DNA of 64,000 bases from Micromonospora echinaurantiaca (GCF_900090235.1 NZ_LT607750.1:1128501-1192500), one strand, 5' to 3'. Positions 1 to 9,453 are shown, counted from the stretch's first letter. Made by a program: numbers and translations. The notes: generated from the letters alone by a model not told the origin.

Positions 1-1932
1 GCGTAGCGCCAGCCGGCGCAGCGCCGGCAGGGCGAGCAGGGCGAGCAGGGCCAGCGCGCCGCCCGCCCACCAGGGCCAGACCGGGGCCTGCTCGGCCGGG
101 GCGGTGCCGCCCAGCGCCAGGCCGGAGTCCGGGTCCTCCTCCGGGGAGTCCGGGCCCTGCGGGCCGGCCGATGCCTCCGTGTCGCCCGGCGCGCTGGTGC
201 TGCCCGGCGCGGGGTTCGACTCCTCGGGAGCGTCGATGTCCGGCGCCCAGGCCGAGCGGGTCGACCCCGCCACGCCGTACGCCGGGGTGGCGTCGAACGG
301 CACCCACCCCATCTGGTCGAAGTAGACCTCGGTCCAGGCGTGCAGGTTCCGGTTGGTCAGCGTGTACGTGTCGCCGGACCGGTTGCTGCCGTTGGTGAAG
401 CCGAACGCCACCCGGGCCGGGATGCCGGCGGCCCGGACCAGCCAGGCCATCGCGGCGGCGTACTGCTGGCAGTAGCCGGCCTTGTTGGTGAGGAAGTCGA
501 GGATGTCCTGGCCACTGGTGCCGGTCTCGGTGCTCAGCCGGTAGACGAAGCCGTTGTCCGCCGAGAAGTAGTCGTAGATCGCCCGGACCTTGTCGTACTC
601 GGTGTTCGCGCCGCGGATCAGCCGCTCGACCAGCGCGTCGACCTCGGGCACGTCCGGCTTGATCGTGTAGTGGACCCGCGCCGGGTGGGAGGACCCCAGC
701 TCTCGCGCCTGCCGCAGCACGCTCGGTGTGTAGGTCAGCCGGACGTACTCGAACGAGTACTTCTTGCCGCGCGCGGACTCCCGGCCGGAGAAGACGATCT
801 GGCGATCGGCGTCGTAGAGCCACCGGTCGTTCAGGTCCTCCGTGCGGACCGGCTGGGCGTAGACCGGCAGCAGCGGCATGTCGAGGTTGTCGGTCACCTC
901 GACGGTGGCCCGGTAGCGGTTCTGCCCGACACCCGACCGGAGGTCCCGCGTCGGGTCCGGCAGGTCCCGGTTGGCCGCCCGGCCGCTGGGATCGTTGACC
1001 CGGAAGCCGTCGTTGCTCAGCCGGTCGGCCACCCCGAAGCGCAGGTAGAACGGCTGCTGCTCGTTGGTGGTGACCTTCACCAGGTCGGCGACCTCGGACT
1101 GGTTCAGCTGCCCGCTCAGCGCCGCGAACAGGTTGATCCGGCCGGGATTGGTGCCGACCCCCGGCCGGCCGGTGCCGGTGCCGTTGCCGGCGCCGGTGCC
1201 GAGGGTGTCCAGCAGCCCGCCGGTCATCCCCGGCACGGCCAACGGCAGCACCACCGCCAGCGCCACGCCGAGCACCGCGAGCCGCCGGCCGGCGGCGGCC
1301 AGCGGGCTGGACTCCCAGACGTCCACGTCCCGGCCGTCGCCGGTGAACCGGCGGCCGAACCGGCGTACCCGGTCCACGTTGTCGGTGACCAGCAGCCAGA
1401 GGTAGCCGGCGGCGCCGACGACGAACGGCACCGGCGGGACACTGTCCACGTAGACCGCCACCGGCACCGAGTAGATGGCGAGCATCGGCAGCCCGGCCAG
1501 CGCCGGACGGCGCAGCCCGACGGCGAGCACGTCGACCACCACGGCCACCCCGCCGATGCCGAGCACGGTGAGGAAGAGCAGCGGGTCGGTGTCCGGGACC
1601 TTCACGCCGTACGAGCGCATGTCCTGCATCGAGGCGGACAGCAGGTCGGCGAAGTGCCCGAAGGTGGCCGGGGTCGGGATGAAGGCGACCAGTTCGGTGC
1701 CGCCCGGGAAGAGCCAGGTCAGGGCCAGCGTCAGGCCGGCCACCATGGCCACCACCTGGGCCCAGAGCGGGAACCGGGCCAACCGGGCCAGCGCGGCCAC
1801 GGCGGCCACCACCGCCACCGCGATGGTGGCCTGGATCAGCCACGTCCAGCGTTCGAAGATGGCCGACAGCGGCGCGGCGGCGAGCAGCGTCGCCGCCGCG
1901 GCGACGAAGCCCAGGTTCCGGTGGGCGATCAT
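1..1932 (-). CDS. Transglutaminase-like membrane protein (TgpA/DUF3488 type), C-terminus cut off
   Basis: An integral membrane protein with an extracytoplasmic transglutaminase-like domain; family members are thought to act at the cell envelope, exact substrate unknown. The first ~230 residues are rich in hydrophobic segments (about six membrane passes), followed by a large soluble domain carrying the papain-like triad: Cys488 in AGYCQQY, His531 in NLHAWTEVY and Asp547 in WVPFDAT. A Pro/Ser/Gly-rich linker and a last hydrophobic segment (WPWWAGGALALLALLALPAL) follow just before the window edge, so only the cytoplasmic tail is missing. The ATG at 1932 has GGAAGG about 8 nt upstream and lies 16 bp after the DUF58 stop. 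The order MoxR-DUF58-transglutaminase is a widespread conserved operon, which supports the call. Confidence 0.9.
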   Translation of the reverse strand, partial: MIAHRNLGFVAAAATLLAAAPLSAIFERWTWLIQATIAVAVVAAVAALARLARFPLWAQVVAMVAGLTLALTWLFPGGTELVAFIPTPATFGHFADLLSASMQDMRSYGVKVPDTDPLLFLTVLGIGGVAVVVDVLAVGLRRPALAGLPMLAIYSVPVAVYVDSVPPVPFVVGAAGYLWLLVTDNVDRVRRFGRRFTGDGRDVDVWESSPLAAAGRRLAVLGVALAVVLPLAVPGMTGGLLDTLGTGAGNGTGTGRPGVGTNPGRINLFAALSGQLNQSEVADLVKVTTNEQQPFYLRFGVADRLSNDGFRVNDPSGRAANRDLPDPTRDLRSGVGQNRYRATVEVTDNLDMPLLPVYAQPVRTEDLNDRWLYDADRQIVFSGRESARGKKYSFEYVRLTYTPSVLRQARELGSSHPARVHYTIKPDVPEVDALVERLIRGANTEYDKVRAIYDYFSADNGFVYRLSTETGTSGQDILDFLTNKAGYCQQYAAAMAWLVRAAGIPARVAFGFTNGSNRSGDTYTLTNRNLHAWTEVYFDQMGWVPFDATPAYGVAGSTRSAWAPDIDAPEESNPAPGSTSAPGDTEASAGPQGPDSPEEDPDSGLALGGTAPAEQAPVWPWWAGGALALLALLALPALRRLALR

Positions 1933-1948
1933 GAGGGGAGCCTTCCGT

Positions 1949-3247
1949 TCATCGCATGCCGCCGGCCACCGTCTCGGCCAGCGCCGCCCGCAACGCGAAA
2001 CCCTGCGAGCCCCGGGCCGCCTGCGGCCAGAGCGCCGGCAGCCGGCCGCCGTGGTCGACGCCGATCACCCGCCAGCCGCTCTGCAGCAGCGCCAGCGCGG
2101 CGGCGCCGTGCGCCTGGTCGGCCTCGGCCCGGGCCTTCTCCGGCAGGTTGAGCCAGGTGGAGCTGTGCAGCAGGAAGCCCACGCAGGTGGCGCCGTTGCC
2201 GCGCAGCCCGGCCAGCAGTTCGGCCTCGGCGGTGCTCAGCGAACCGAACAGGCCGATGATCAGGCCGCCGTCCGAGCGCTGCCGTACCCGCTGCACCAGC
2301 GTGGTGAGCTCGACGTTCTTGTCCAGCCGGACCTCGGCGAGGTGGTCCAGCAGCAGGCCGTCGCCGCTCACCTCGGAGGCGTCCACGTCCGCCCCCGAGC
2401 CGGTGACCAGGCGCAGCTTGTAGCCGGCCTGGCGCAGGTGCACAGCGATGCTCGCGGCGGCCGAGACCGCCCACTCGAAGCTGGCCGTCGGGCCGTCGCC
2501 GCGGTGGCCGTACGCCCGGGTGTCCAGCACCACGGTGGCGCGGCTCTCCCAGGGCTGCTCCTCCCGCCGCACCATCAGCTCGCCGGTGCGCGCGGTCGAC
2601 TTCCAGTGCACCCGGCGCAGGTCGTCGCCCATCCGGTACTCGCGGGTGGCGGCGTCGTCCTCGCCGTGCACGGCCACCGACCGGGCCCGGCTGTCGCCGC
2701 TGCCGGCGTACTCGCCGGGCAGCCGCACCGAGGGCAACGGGGTGACCTGCGGGATGACGGTCAGGTGGTCGGTGCTCGGGAAGGCACGGCTGAGCTCGCA
2801 CAACCCGAACGGGTCGGTCATCCGGACCACCAGCGGCCCCACCTCGTACCGGCCGCGCACGTCCGCCCGCACGGTGTACGCCACCGAGCTGGCCTGGTGC
2901 GCGCCGAGCCGCTCCAGCACCACCCGCGGCCGGCTGCCCAGCGCGTACGGCAGCCGGTCCTCCAGCAGCAGCGTGCCGGTCGGCAGGCGGGACATGTTCT
3001 GCAGCCGCAGCACCACCCGCGAGCTGGCCCCGACCGGCACCCGGTGCGGGTCCAGCGACCGGTTGCAGGCCAGCTTGTAGCGGCTGCGCCCGACGTAGGC
3101 CGCGGCGAGCAGCGGCAGGATGGCGAGCAGCACGGCGACCCGGAGCAGGTCCTTCTCGCCGAGGATCGCCGACGAGATCGCGGCGGCGACCGCGGCCGCC
3201 AGGAACGAGCGGCCCCGGGTGGTCAGCCCGCGCAGCCCTTCGCGCAC
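1949..3247 (-). CDS. DUF58 domain protein
   Basis: A 432-residue DUF58 protein, the usual partner of MoxR AAA ATPases and transglutaminase-like proteins. Two hydrophobic segments near the N-terminus (about residues 11-45) anchor it, followed by a beta-rich domain and then the DUF58 signature YRMGDDLRRVHWKSTART with RREEQPWE, and a C-terminal von Willebrand A-like fold. I chose GTG 3247 because GGAGG lies 7 nt upstream inside the end of moxR and the protein then begins just before the first membrane segment; the frame stays open further upstream through moxR, but that part reads as the moxR shadow. Only one base separates it from the MoxR stop, so translation is probably coupled. Molecular function is not established for the family. 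Confidence 0.9.
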   Translation of the reverse strand: MREGLRGLTTRGRSFLAAAVAAAISSAILGEKDLLRVAVLLAILPLLAAAYVGRSRYKLACNRSLDPHRVPVGASSRVVLRLQNMSRLPTGTLLLEDRLPYALGSRPRVVLERLGAHQASSVAYTVRADVRGRYEVGPLVVRMTDPFGLCELSRAFPSTDHLTVIPQVTPLPSVRLPGEYAGSGDSRARSVAVHGEDDAATREYRMGDDLRRVHWKSTARTGELMVRREEQPWESRATVVLDTRAYGHRGDGPTASFEWAVSAAASIAVHLRQAGYKLRLVTGSGADVDASEVSGDGLLLDHLAEVRLDKNVELTTLVQRVRQRSDGGLIIGLFGSLSTAEAELLAGLRGNGATCVGFLLHSSTWLNLPEKARAEADQAHGAAALALLQSGWRVIGVDHGGRLPALWPQAARGSQGFALRAALAETVAGGMR

Positions 3248-3248
3248 C

Positions 3249-4301
3249 TCACGGCCTCCGCGGCTCGTACGGCGGCCGGCCGTGGCCCTGGCCGGGCCGG
3301 GTGTCGTAGGGGGAGCGCTTGCGGTCGTGCGGCAGCGGCAGCCGGTGCACCAGCTCGGCGACGATGGCGTCGGTGGTGCGGCGGGCCAGCTGGGCGTCGG
3401 CGGTGGGGATGATCCGGTGCGCCAGCACCGGCACGGCGAGCACCTGGAGGTCGTCGGGGAGGACGTAGTCACGCCCCTCCAGGGCGGCCACCGCGCGGGC
3501 GGTGCGCAACAGCTGGAGGGTGGCCCGCGGCGAGGCGCCCAGCCGCAGGTCGGGAGCCTCGCGGGTGGCGGTGACCAGGTCGATCGCGTACTGCTTGACG
3601 GCGTCGGCGACGTGCACCTGGCGGACGTGCCCGATCAGCCGGCGCACGGTGTTGGCGTCGGAGACCGGCCGCAGGTCGGTGAGCGGGTCGGTGGCGCCGT
3701 GCCCGTCCAGCATCGCCAGCTCGGCGCCCGGGTCGGGGTAGCCCATCGCGATCCGGGCGGTGAACCGGTCGCGCTGTGCCTCGGGCAGCGGGTAGGTCCC
3801 CTCCATCTCGATCGGGTTCTGGGTGGCGATGACCATGAACGGCGTCTGCAGCTGGTAGGTCACGCCGTCGACGGTGACCTGCCGCTCCTCCATGCACTCC
3901 AGCAGCGCCGACTGGGTCTTCGGCGAGGCACGGTTGATCTCGTCGCCGACCACCAGGTTGGCGAAGACGGCGCCCGGGCGGAACTCGAAGTCGTGCGTCT
4001 CCTGGTTGTAGACGCTGACCCCGGTCACGTCGCTGGGCAGCAGGTCGGGGGTGAACTGGATGCGGCGCACCGAGCAGTCGATCGACCGGGCCATCGCCTT
4101 GGCCAGCTTCGTCTTGCCGACGCCCGGAACGTCCTCGATGAGCAGGTGGCCCTCGGCCAACAGGACCGCCAGGGCGAGCCGCACGGTGGCGGTCTTGCCC
4201 TCGATGACCTGCTCGATGTTCGAGACGATGGCTTCGCTGGCGGCGCGGAACTCGTCGTGCGGCAGCAGACCGCCCACCTCGTCCCAGGTCTGTTGTGTCA
4301 C
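3249..4301 (-). CDS. MoxR-family AAA+ ATPase
   Basis: A 350-residue MoxR ATPase, believed to act as a chaperone-like ATPase for partner proteins such as the DUF58 and transglutaminase products encoded directly downstream. Visible motifs are Walker A EDVPGVGKTKLAKA, Walker B VVGDEINRASPKTQ, sensor 1 IATQNPIEMEGTYPLPEAQ with the arginine-finger region RDRF, and the C-terminal lid with SPRATLQLLRTARA. The GTG at 4301 is preceded by a GAGGAGGAGG stretch and begins the typical MoxR N-terminus. It is the first gene of a three-gene minus-strand operon and is divergent from the leuS leader. Confidence 0.95.
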   Translation of the reverse strand: MTQQTWDEVGGLLPHDEFRAASEAIVSNIEQVIEGKTATVRLALAVLLAEGHLLIEDVPGVGKTKLAKAMARSIDCSVRRIQFTPDLLPSDVTGVSVYNQETHDFEFRPGAVFANLVVGDEINRASPKTQSALLECMEERQVTVDGVTYQLQTPFMVIATQNPIEMEGTYPLPEAQRDRFTARIAMGYPDPGAELAMLDGHGATDPLTDLRPVSDANTVRRLIGHVRQVHVADAVKQYAIDLVTATREAPDLRLGASPRATLQLLRTARAVAALEGRDYVLPDDLQVLAVPVLAHRIIPTADAQLARRTTDAIVAELVHRLPLPHDRKRSPYDTRPGQGHGRPPYEPRRP

Positions 4302-4330
4302 GGGCCTCCTCCTCGTCGCCGATCACGGCA

Positions 4331-4344
4331 GCTCTGTATAGAGC
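4331..4344 (-). promoter_or_regulatory. Palindromic A/T-containing site, candidate promoter element of the moxR operon
   Basis: GCTCT-GTAT-AGAGC forms an inverted repeat 30 bp upstream of the moxR start. Read on the minus strand it contains CTATAC/TATACA, which could serve as a -10. I see no good -35 at 17 nt, so this could equally be an operator. Confidence 0.3.
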
Positions 4345-4555
4345 ACCTGGACCCGCCGTTGGGTTCGCGACGCCGAGCCTCGTCTGCCGCAGAAATCTCA
4401 CTGGCCTCTCAGGCTAACCATGTTTGTCGTGATCGCCGACCCCCGCAGGTGGACCGCCGGTTACGCCCCGAATATTCGCCGGGACGGGGGACGCGCGACC
4501 GCGCACCGCCGTCCCGACCCGTGGTGGCGGGCGTCGCCCGCCTCCGGGCTGGGGG

Positions 4556-4561
4556 TACACT
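4556..4561 (+). promoter_or_regulatory. -10 element (TACACT) for a leaderless leuS leader transcript
   Basis: TACACT matches TANNNT and ends 6 nt before ATG 4568, the spacing seen at many starts in this window and typical of leaderless actinobacterial transcripts. No convincing -35 is visible. If correct, transcription starts at or next to the leader-peptide ATG. Confidence 0.5.
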
Positions 4562-4567
4562 GCCGTC

Positions 4568-4606
4568 ATGGCCGGAGTCTTCCTGCTTCTTACCGAGCCG
4601 TGCTGA
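4568..4606 (+). CDS. Leader peptide of the leuS attenuator (12 aa, three consecutive Leu codons)
   Basis: The reading frame encodes MAGVFLLLTEPC and stops at 4604-4606. The three consecutive leucines use CTG, CTT and CTT; CTT is a codon that the neighbouring GC-rich genes largely avoid. The peptide ends inside the left arm of a perfect hairpin (4597-4605 with 4623-4631), and a strong intrinsic terminator follows at 4633-4658, before leuS. Leu codons, hairpin, terminator and a leucyl-tRNA synthetase gene in this order are what translation-controlled attenuation requires: slow reading when charged tRNA-Leu is scarce would change folding downstream. There is no ribosome-binding site; the -10 hexamer 6 nt upstream suggests a leaderless start. 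This is inferred from layout and has no direct support from translation data. Confidence 0.6.
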   Translation: MAGVFLLLTEPC

Positions 4607-4631
4607 TGCGCTGAACGCGCGACAGCACGGC
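4597..4631 (+). other. RNA hairpin overlapping the leader-peptide stop codon
   Basis: GCCGTGCTG (4597-4605) pairs perfectly with CAGCACGGC (4623-4631). The left arm covers the last codons and most of the stop of the leader peptide, so a ribosome paused on the Leu codons would block it. The loop contains a further small GCGC-GCGC pairing. Confidence 0.6.
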
Positions 4632-4632
4632 G

Positions 4633-4658
4633 GCCCCTCATGCGTGAGGGGCTTTTTT
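4633..4658 (+). terminator. Intrinsic terminator upstream of leuS
   Basis: GCCCCTCA pairs perfectly with TGAGGGGC across a 4-nt loop (TGCG) and is followed directly by six T residues (4653-4658). It is one of the clearest rho-independent terminators in the window and lies 90 bp before the leuS start with no completed gene upstream other than the 12-aa leader, which points to attenuation, not to end-of-operon termination. Confidence 0.85.
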
Positions 4659-4747
4659 GTGCCCGTCGCCGGCCGGCCCGGCGTTCCGGGCCGCCGCACC
4701 CACCAGACAGCACGAGACCACCGCGCCGAGCGACGCGAGGAGACGCC

Positions 4748-7588
4748 ATGAGTGAGGCAGCCGCACCGGCCAGCGACATCCCCCCGTTCCGGTACACAGC
4801 GGCCCTGGCCGACGAGATCGAGAACCGCTGGCAGGACTTCTGGGAACGGGAGGGCACCTTCCACGCCCCGAACCCGACCGGCCCGCTGGCCGACCCCGAC
4901 CACCCCCGGTCGGGCGCCGAGAAGCTGTACGTGCTGGACATGTTCCCGTATCCGTCCGGTGCCGGGCTGCACGTCGGGCACCCGCTGGGCTACATCGGCA
5001 CCGACTGCTTCGCGCGCTACCAGCGGATGGCCGGGCGCAACGTGCTGCACGCGATGGGCTTTGACGCCTTCGGCCTGCCCGCCGAGCAGTACGCGGTGCA
5101 GACCGGCACCCACCCCCGGACCACCACCGAGGCGAACATCCAGCGGTACAAGTCCCAGCTGCGCCGGCTGGGTCTGGCGCACGACGAGCGCCGCTCGGTG
5201 GCCACCATCGACACCGACTTCTACCGCTGGACCCAGTGGATCTTCCTGCAGATCTTCAACTCCTGGTACGACCCGCAGGCCCGCAGGGCCCGGCCGATCG
5301 CCGAGCTGATCAGTGAGTTCGAGGGGGGCACCCGGCCCACCCCGGACGGCCGGCCGTGGGCCGAGCTGACCGTGGCCGAGCGCCGGCGGATCGTCGACGA
5401 CCACCGGCTGGCGTACGTCTCGGAGGCCCCGGTGAACTGGTGCCCGGGGCTGGGCACCGTGCTGGCCAACGAGGAGGTCACCGCGGACGGCCGCTCGGAG
5501 CGGGGCAACTTCCCGGTCTTCAAGCGGAGCCTGAAGCAGTGGATGATGCGGATCACCGCGTACGGGGACCGGCTGCTGGACGACCTGGACACGCTGGACT
5601 GGCCCGAGGCGATCAAGCTGATGCAGCGCAACTGGATCGGCCGTTCCCAGGGCGCGCACATCGACTTCCCGACCCCGGTCGAGCCGATCCGGGTGTTCAC
5701 GACCCGGCCGGACACCGTCTTCGGCGCCACCTACATGGTGCTGGCGCCGGAGCACGAGCTGGTCGACGCGCTGGTGCCGGCGGCCTGGCCGGAGGGGACG
5801 AAGGACGTCTGGACCGGCGGGCACGCCAACCCGCGGGCGGCCGTCGAGGCGTACCGGAAGGCGGCGGCGGCCAAGACCGACGTCGAGCGGCAGGCCGAGA
5901 CCAAGGAGAAGACCGGCGTCTTCGTCGGGGCGTACGCCACCAACCCGGTCACCGACGCGCAGATCCCGATCTTCATCGCCGACTACGTGCTGGCCGGCTA
6001 CGGCACCGGCGCGATCATGGCGGTGCCCGCCCAGGACGAGCGGGACTGGGAGTTCGCCGAGGTCTTCGAGCTGCCGATCGTGCGTACCGTGCAGCCCGCG
6101 GAGGGCTTCACCGGCAAGGCGTACACCGGGGACGGGCCGGCGATCAACAGCGCTGCGCCGGACCGCGGCCTGGACCTGAACGGCCTGGGGGTGGCCGACG
6201 CCAAGGCGCGGATCATCGAGTGGCTGGAGGCCGCCGGGCACGGCCAGGGCGCGGTCACCTACCGGCTGCGCGACTGGCTGTTCAGCCGGCAGCGGTACTG
6301 GGGCGAGCCGTTCCCGATCGTGTACGACTCCACCGGCGCGGCGATCGCGCTGCCCGAGGAGATGCTGCCGGTCGAGCTGCCCGAGGTGGACGACTTCTCG
6401 CCGAAGACGTTCGACCCGGAGGACGCCGACTCGAACCCGGAGACGCCGCTGTCGCGCCGCCGCGACTGGGTCGAGGTGGAGCTGGACCTGGGTGACGGCC
6501 CGAAGCGGTACACCCGGGAGACCAACGTGATGCCGCAGTGGGCCGGCTCGTGCTGGTACGAGCTGCGCTACCTGGACCCGACCAACGCCGACCGGTTCGT
6601 CGACGCGGAGAACGAGCGGTACTGGATGGGCCCGCGCTCCGCCGGCGACTGCGGCGGCACCGACCTGTACGTGGGCGGCGCCGAGCACGCCGTGCTGCAC
6701 CTGCTGTACGCCCGGTTCTGGCACAAGGTGCTGTTCGACCTGGGGCACGTCACGTCGTTCGAGCCGTTCCGCAAGCTGTTCAACCAGGGCTACATCCAGG
6801 CGTACGCGTACACCGACGCGCGCGGCGCGTACGTGCCGGCGGAGGAGGTCGTCGAGCGTGACGGCGGCTTCTACCTGGGCGACACCCAGGTCAACCGCGA
6901 GTACGGCAAGATGGGCAAGTCGCTGAAGAACGTCGTCACGCCGGACGAGATGTGCGCGGCGTACGGCGCGGACACCTTCCGGGTCTACGAGATGTCGATG
7001 GGCCCGCTGGAGGTGTCCCGGCCGTGGGAGACCCGCGCGGTGGTCGGCTCGTACCGGTTCCTGCAGCGGGTCTGGCGGGCGATCGTCGACGAGCAGACCG
7101 GTGCGGTGCGGGTCACCGACGATCCGGCCGACGAGGCGACCCGGCGGCTGCTGCACAAGGTGATCGACGGGGTCCGCGGCGACATGGAGGCGATCCGGTT
7201 CAACACCGCGATCGCCAAGCTGATCGAGCTGACCAACGGGCTGACCCGGCTGCCGGCGACCCCGCGCGAGGTGGCCGAGCCGCTGGTGCTGATGCTGGCG
7301 CCGTTCGCCCCGCACATCGCCGAGGAGCTGTGGCGGCGGCTGGGGCACGACACCTCGCTGACCTACGTGGACTTCCCGGTGGCCGACCCGGCGCTGCTGG
7401 TGGCCGAGACGGTGACCTACCCGGTGCAGGTCAACGGCAAGGTCCGCGGTCGCGTCGAGGTGCCCGCCGACGCGCCGGAGGAGACCGTCCGCGCGGCGGC
7501 CCTGGAGGCGGTCGCGTCGTCGCTGGCCGGCAAGGAGCCCCGCAAGGTCATCGTGGTCTCCGGCCGGATGGTCTCCGTCGTCGCCTGA
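4748..7588 (+). CDS. leuS: Leucyl-tRNA synthetase
   Basis: Class I aminoacyl-tRNA synthetase that charges tRNA-Leu, cytoplasmic, 946 residues. The HIGH-type motif is HVGH at 75-78 ([10 protein letters not shown]), the KMSKS-type motif is KMGKS at 721-725, and the central part carries the CP1 editing domain ([19 protein letters not shown] and later [16 protein letters not shown]). The ATG at 4748 is preceded by GAGGAG (CGAGGAGACGCC) at good spacing; the frame is open upstream but would run through the terminator, so the longer form is unlikely. The preceding leader peptide and terminator suggest control by leucine or tRNA-Leu charging. The gene is monocistronic: a hairpin terminator and a convergent gene follow. 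Confidence 0.98.
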   Translation: MSEAAAPASDIPPFRYTAALADEIENRWQDFWEREGTFHAPNPTGPLADPDHPRSGAEKLYVLDMFPYPSGAGLHVGHPLGYIGTDCFARYQRMAGRNVLHAMGFDAFGLPAEQYAVQTGTHPRTTTEANIQRYKSQLRRLGLAHDERRSVATIDTDFYRWTQWIFLQIFNSWYDPQARRARPIAELISEFEGGTRPTPDGRPWAELTVAERRRIVDDHRLAYVSEAPVNWCPGLGTVLANEEVTADGRSERGNFPVFKRSLKQWMMRITAYGDRLLDDLDTLDWPEAIKLMQRNWIGRSQGAHIDFPTPVEPIRVFTTRPDTVFGATYMVLAPEHELVDALVPAAWPEGTKDVWTGGHANPRAAVEAYRKAAAAKTDVERQAETKEKTGVFVGAYATNPVTDAQIPIFIADYVLAGYGTGAIMAVPAQDERDWEFAEVFELPIVRTVQPAEGFTGKAYTGDGPAINSAAPDRGLDLNGLGVADAKARIIEWLEAAGHGQGAVTYRLRDWLFSRQRYWGEPFPIVYDSTGAAIALPEEMLPVELPEVDDFSPKTFDPEDADSNPETPLSRRRDWVEVELDLGDGPKRYTRETNVMPQWAGSCWYELRYLDPTNADRFVDAENERYWMGPRSAGDCGGTDLYVGGAEHAVLHLLYARFWHKVLFDLGHVTSFEPFRKLFNQGYIQAYAYTDARGAYVPAEEVVERDGGFYLGDTQVNREYGKMGKSLKNVVTPDEMCAAYGADTFRVYEMSMGPLEVSRPWETRAVVGSYRFLQRVWRAIVDEQTGAVRVTDDPADEATRRLLHKVIDGVRGDMEAIRFNTAIAKLIELTNGLTRLPATPREVAEPLVLMLAPFAPHIAEELWRRLGHDTSLTYVDFPVADPALLVAETVTYPVQVNGKVRGRVEVPADAPEETVRAAALEAVASSLAGKEPRKVIVVSGRMVSVVA

Positions 7589-7650
7589 CCCGCCGCCGGG
7601 CGGGGCCGCCGCGTCTTCCGCACGCGAGCGTCCCCGCCCGGCGCCGGCGC

Positions 7651-7673
7651 GGCCGGGCATGGCCTGCCCGGCC
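7651..7673. terminator. Hairpin between convergent leuS and ABC permease genes
   Basis: GGCCGGGCA pairs perfectly with TGCCCGGCC over a 5-nt loop. There is no T tract, but the position between two convergent genes suggests bidirectional termination, as is common in GC-rich actinobacteria. Confidence 0.55.
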
Positions 7674-7696
7674 GGCGACGGCCCCGCCGGTGGCGG

Positions 7697-8551
7697 CTAC
7701 GGGTCCCGGCGGTGGACGACGGCCACGGCGACCAGCGTCGCGGCCAGGGACCACCCGGCGAACCCCAGCCAGGCGCCGGTGACGGTGGCCGGGAACGGGT
7801 CCGGGTTCAGCACGTCCGGGTGCACCTCGATCAGCCGTTGCCAGGCCGGTACGGGCAGCGCGTGCCGGAGTTCGGCGATCCACCGGTGCTTGTCGCTGTC
7901 CACCATCAGCGGCAGCAGCACGAGCACCGCGGTGGCCGCCACGACGGCCCCGGCGGCGTGCCGGATCACCGCACCGAGCCCCATCCCGATCAGCGCGCAG
8001 ACCGGTACCAACAGGGCACTGCCCAGGACCGCCCGGGCCACCCCGGGGTCGCCGATCGACCAGCCGGCGTCCCGCCCGGACAGGATCGCCTGGGACACCC
8101 AGAACGCGGTCGCCGCGGTGACCAGGCCCAGCACTAGCATCACGGCGGTCAGCACGGCCGCCTTCGCGGCCACCACCGAGCGGCGGGCGGGAACGGCGGC
8201 GAACGTGGCCCGGATCAGCCCGCTCTGGTACTCGCCGACGAGGGTCAGTGCCCCGACGCTGGCGGCGGCGAGCATCAGCAGCAGGTAACCGGCCTCGGGG
8301 AAGGCGTCCCGCGCCGGCCCGTACAGGTGGAACAGCTCCCGCGTCCCGGCCGGGTACCGCGGCCAGTTCCGGTAGTCGGCGAGGCTGGCGTGCACGCTCA
8401 CCCCGACCACGAAGAGGAACACCAGCGGCAGCGTCCACCGGGTCGAGCGGAGCGACCACAGCTTGATCCACTCGGCGGCGAGCAGGTCGCGGAACCGGGC
8501 CGGCGCGTCGGTCACCGGCGTGCGGGTGGGCAGGGGCGTCACGGTGGTCAT
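7697..8551 (-). CDS. ABC-2 type transporter permease
   Basis: A 284-residue membrane subunit of an ABC exporter. After a short cytoplasmic N-terminus with the motif DLLAAEWIKLWSLRSTRWT, typical of actinobacterial ABC-2 permeases, it shows six hydrophobic segments, with a large external loop after the first and the family-typical LVGEYQSGLIRATFAAVPARR. It overlaps the upstream ATPase gene by 4 bp (ATGA), so the two are translationally coupled. Substrate cannot be read from sequence; neighbours suggest an envelope-stress or antimicrobial-peptide-type exporter linked to the divergent two-component genes. Confidence 0.9.
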   Translation of the reverse strand: MTTVTPLPTRTPVTDAPARFRDLLAAEWIKLWSLRSTRWTLPLVFLFVVGVSVHASLADYRNWPRYPAGTRELFHLYGPARDAFPEAGYLLLMLAAASVGALTLVGEYQSGLIRATFAAVPARRSVVAAKAAVLTAVMLVLGLVTAATAFWVSQAILSGRDAGWSIGDPGVARAVLGSALLVPVCALIGMGLGAVIRHAAGAVVAATAVLVLLPLMVDSDKHRWIAELRHALPVPAWQRLIEVHPDVLNPDPFPATVTGAWLGFAGWSLAATLVAVAVVHRRDP

Positions 8552-9453
8552 CGGGTCTTCCCTCCGGGGTACTCGACGCTGGCGGCGGTGAGTTCCATGA
8601 ACGCCTCCTCCAGGGAGGCCGTCCGGGTGGTCAGCTCGTGCAGCGCGATCCGGTGGGCGAGCGCCAGGTCGCCGATCCGCTCGGCGGTCAGGCCGGTCAC
8701 CACGAGCCCGCCGGCGTCGTCCGGGTGCGCGCTGCCGCCCTCGGCCGCCAGCACCGCGGTCAGCGCCGCCGCCTCGGGCGTACGGACGGCGACGCTGGTC
8801 CGGGTGCCGGCGAACTCGGCGAGGCTCTGCTCGGCGATCAACCGGCCCCGGCCGATCACCACGAGCCGGTCGGCGCAGTTCTCCATCTCGCTCATCAGGT
8901 GGCTGGAGACGAACACCGTCCGCCCCTCGCCGGCCAGCCGCCGGAACAGGTCGCGCACCCAGCGGACCCCCTCCGGGTCGAGCCCGTTGAACGGCTCGTC
9001 GAAGAGCAGCACCGGCGGGTCGCCGAGCAGCGCCGCGGCGATGCCGAGCCGCTGCCGCATGCCCAGGGAGAACCCGCCGATCCGGCGCCGGGCCACCCCG
9101 GCCAGCCCCACCTCCCGCAGCACCTCGTCGACCCGGGCCCGGCCGATGCCGTTGCCGCGGGCCAGCGCGGTCAGGTGGGCGGCCGCCGACCGGCCGCCGT
9201 GCACGTCGCCCGCGTCCAGCAGCGCGCCGGCGTGCCGCAGCCCGCGCGGCCGGTCGACGAACCGGACGCCGGCCACGGTGACGGTGCCGCCGGTCGGCCG
9301 GGTGAGACCGAGGATCATCCGCAGAGTGGTGGACTTGCCGGCCCCGTTCGGGCCGAGGAACCCGGTGACGTGGCCGGGTCGGACGGTGAGGGTCAGGTCG
9401 TCGACGGCCGTGGTCGGGCCGTACCTCTTGGTCAGAGCGTGGAGTTCGATCAC
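8548..9453 (-). CDS. ABC transporter ATP-binding protein
   Basis: A 301-residue ATPase subunit partnering the permease encoded downstream with a 4-bp overlap. Motifs are Walker A GPNGAGKST, Q-loop region, signature FSLGMRQRLGIA, Walker B VLLFDEPFNGLDPEG and the switch His in VSSHLMSEMENC. The C-terminal ~80 residues form the regulatory extension common in drug-resistance type (DRA) ATPases. I take GTG 9453 (protein begins MIELHALTKRYG); GTG 9462 is a possible start three codons earlier. The 131-bp gap to the divergent histidine-kinase gene holds the promoters of both units. Confidence 0.92.
   Translation of the reverse strand: MIELHALTKRYGPTTAVDDLTLTVRPGHVTGFLGPNGAGKSTTLRMILGLTRPTGGTVTVAGVRFVDRPRGLRHAGALLDAGDVHGGRSAAAHLTALARGNGIGRARVDEVLREVGLAGVARRRIGGFSLGMRQRLGIAAALLGDPPVLLFDEPFNGLDPEGVRWVRDLFRRLAGEGRTVFVSSHLMSEMENCADRLVVIGRGRLIAEQSLAEFAGTRTSVAVRTPEAAALTAVLAAEGGSAHPDDAGGLVVTGLTAERIGDLALAHRIALHELTTRTASLEEAFMELTAASVEYPGGKTR

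Noticed and set aside
340..3412. Two long plus-strand frames opposite the transglutaminase and DUF58 genes
   Set aside because: Antisense shadows; the minus-strand frames have the family motifs, ribosome-binding sites and operon spacing.
4420..4614. 64-aa plus-strand frame upstream of leuS
   Set aside because: No ribosome-binding site, Arg/Pro-rich random composition, and it overlaps the better supported leader peptide in another frame.
4533..4747. T-box riboswitch upstream of leuS
   Set aside because: No specifier loop or T-box consensus was found, and the leader encodes a Leu-rich peptide, so peptide attenuation fits better.
4409..7660. 1083-codon open frame on the strand opposite leuS
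   Set aside because: A GC-rich antisense shadow: Arg/Pro/Gly/Val/His-rich with no motifs, fully covered by a leuS with all catalytic motifs.
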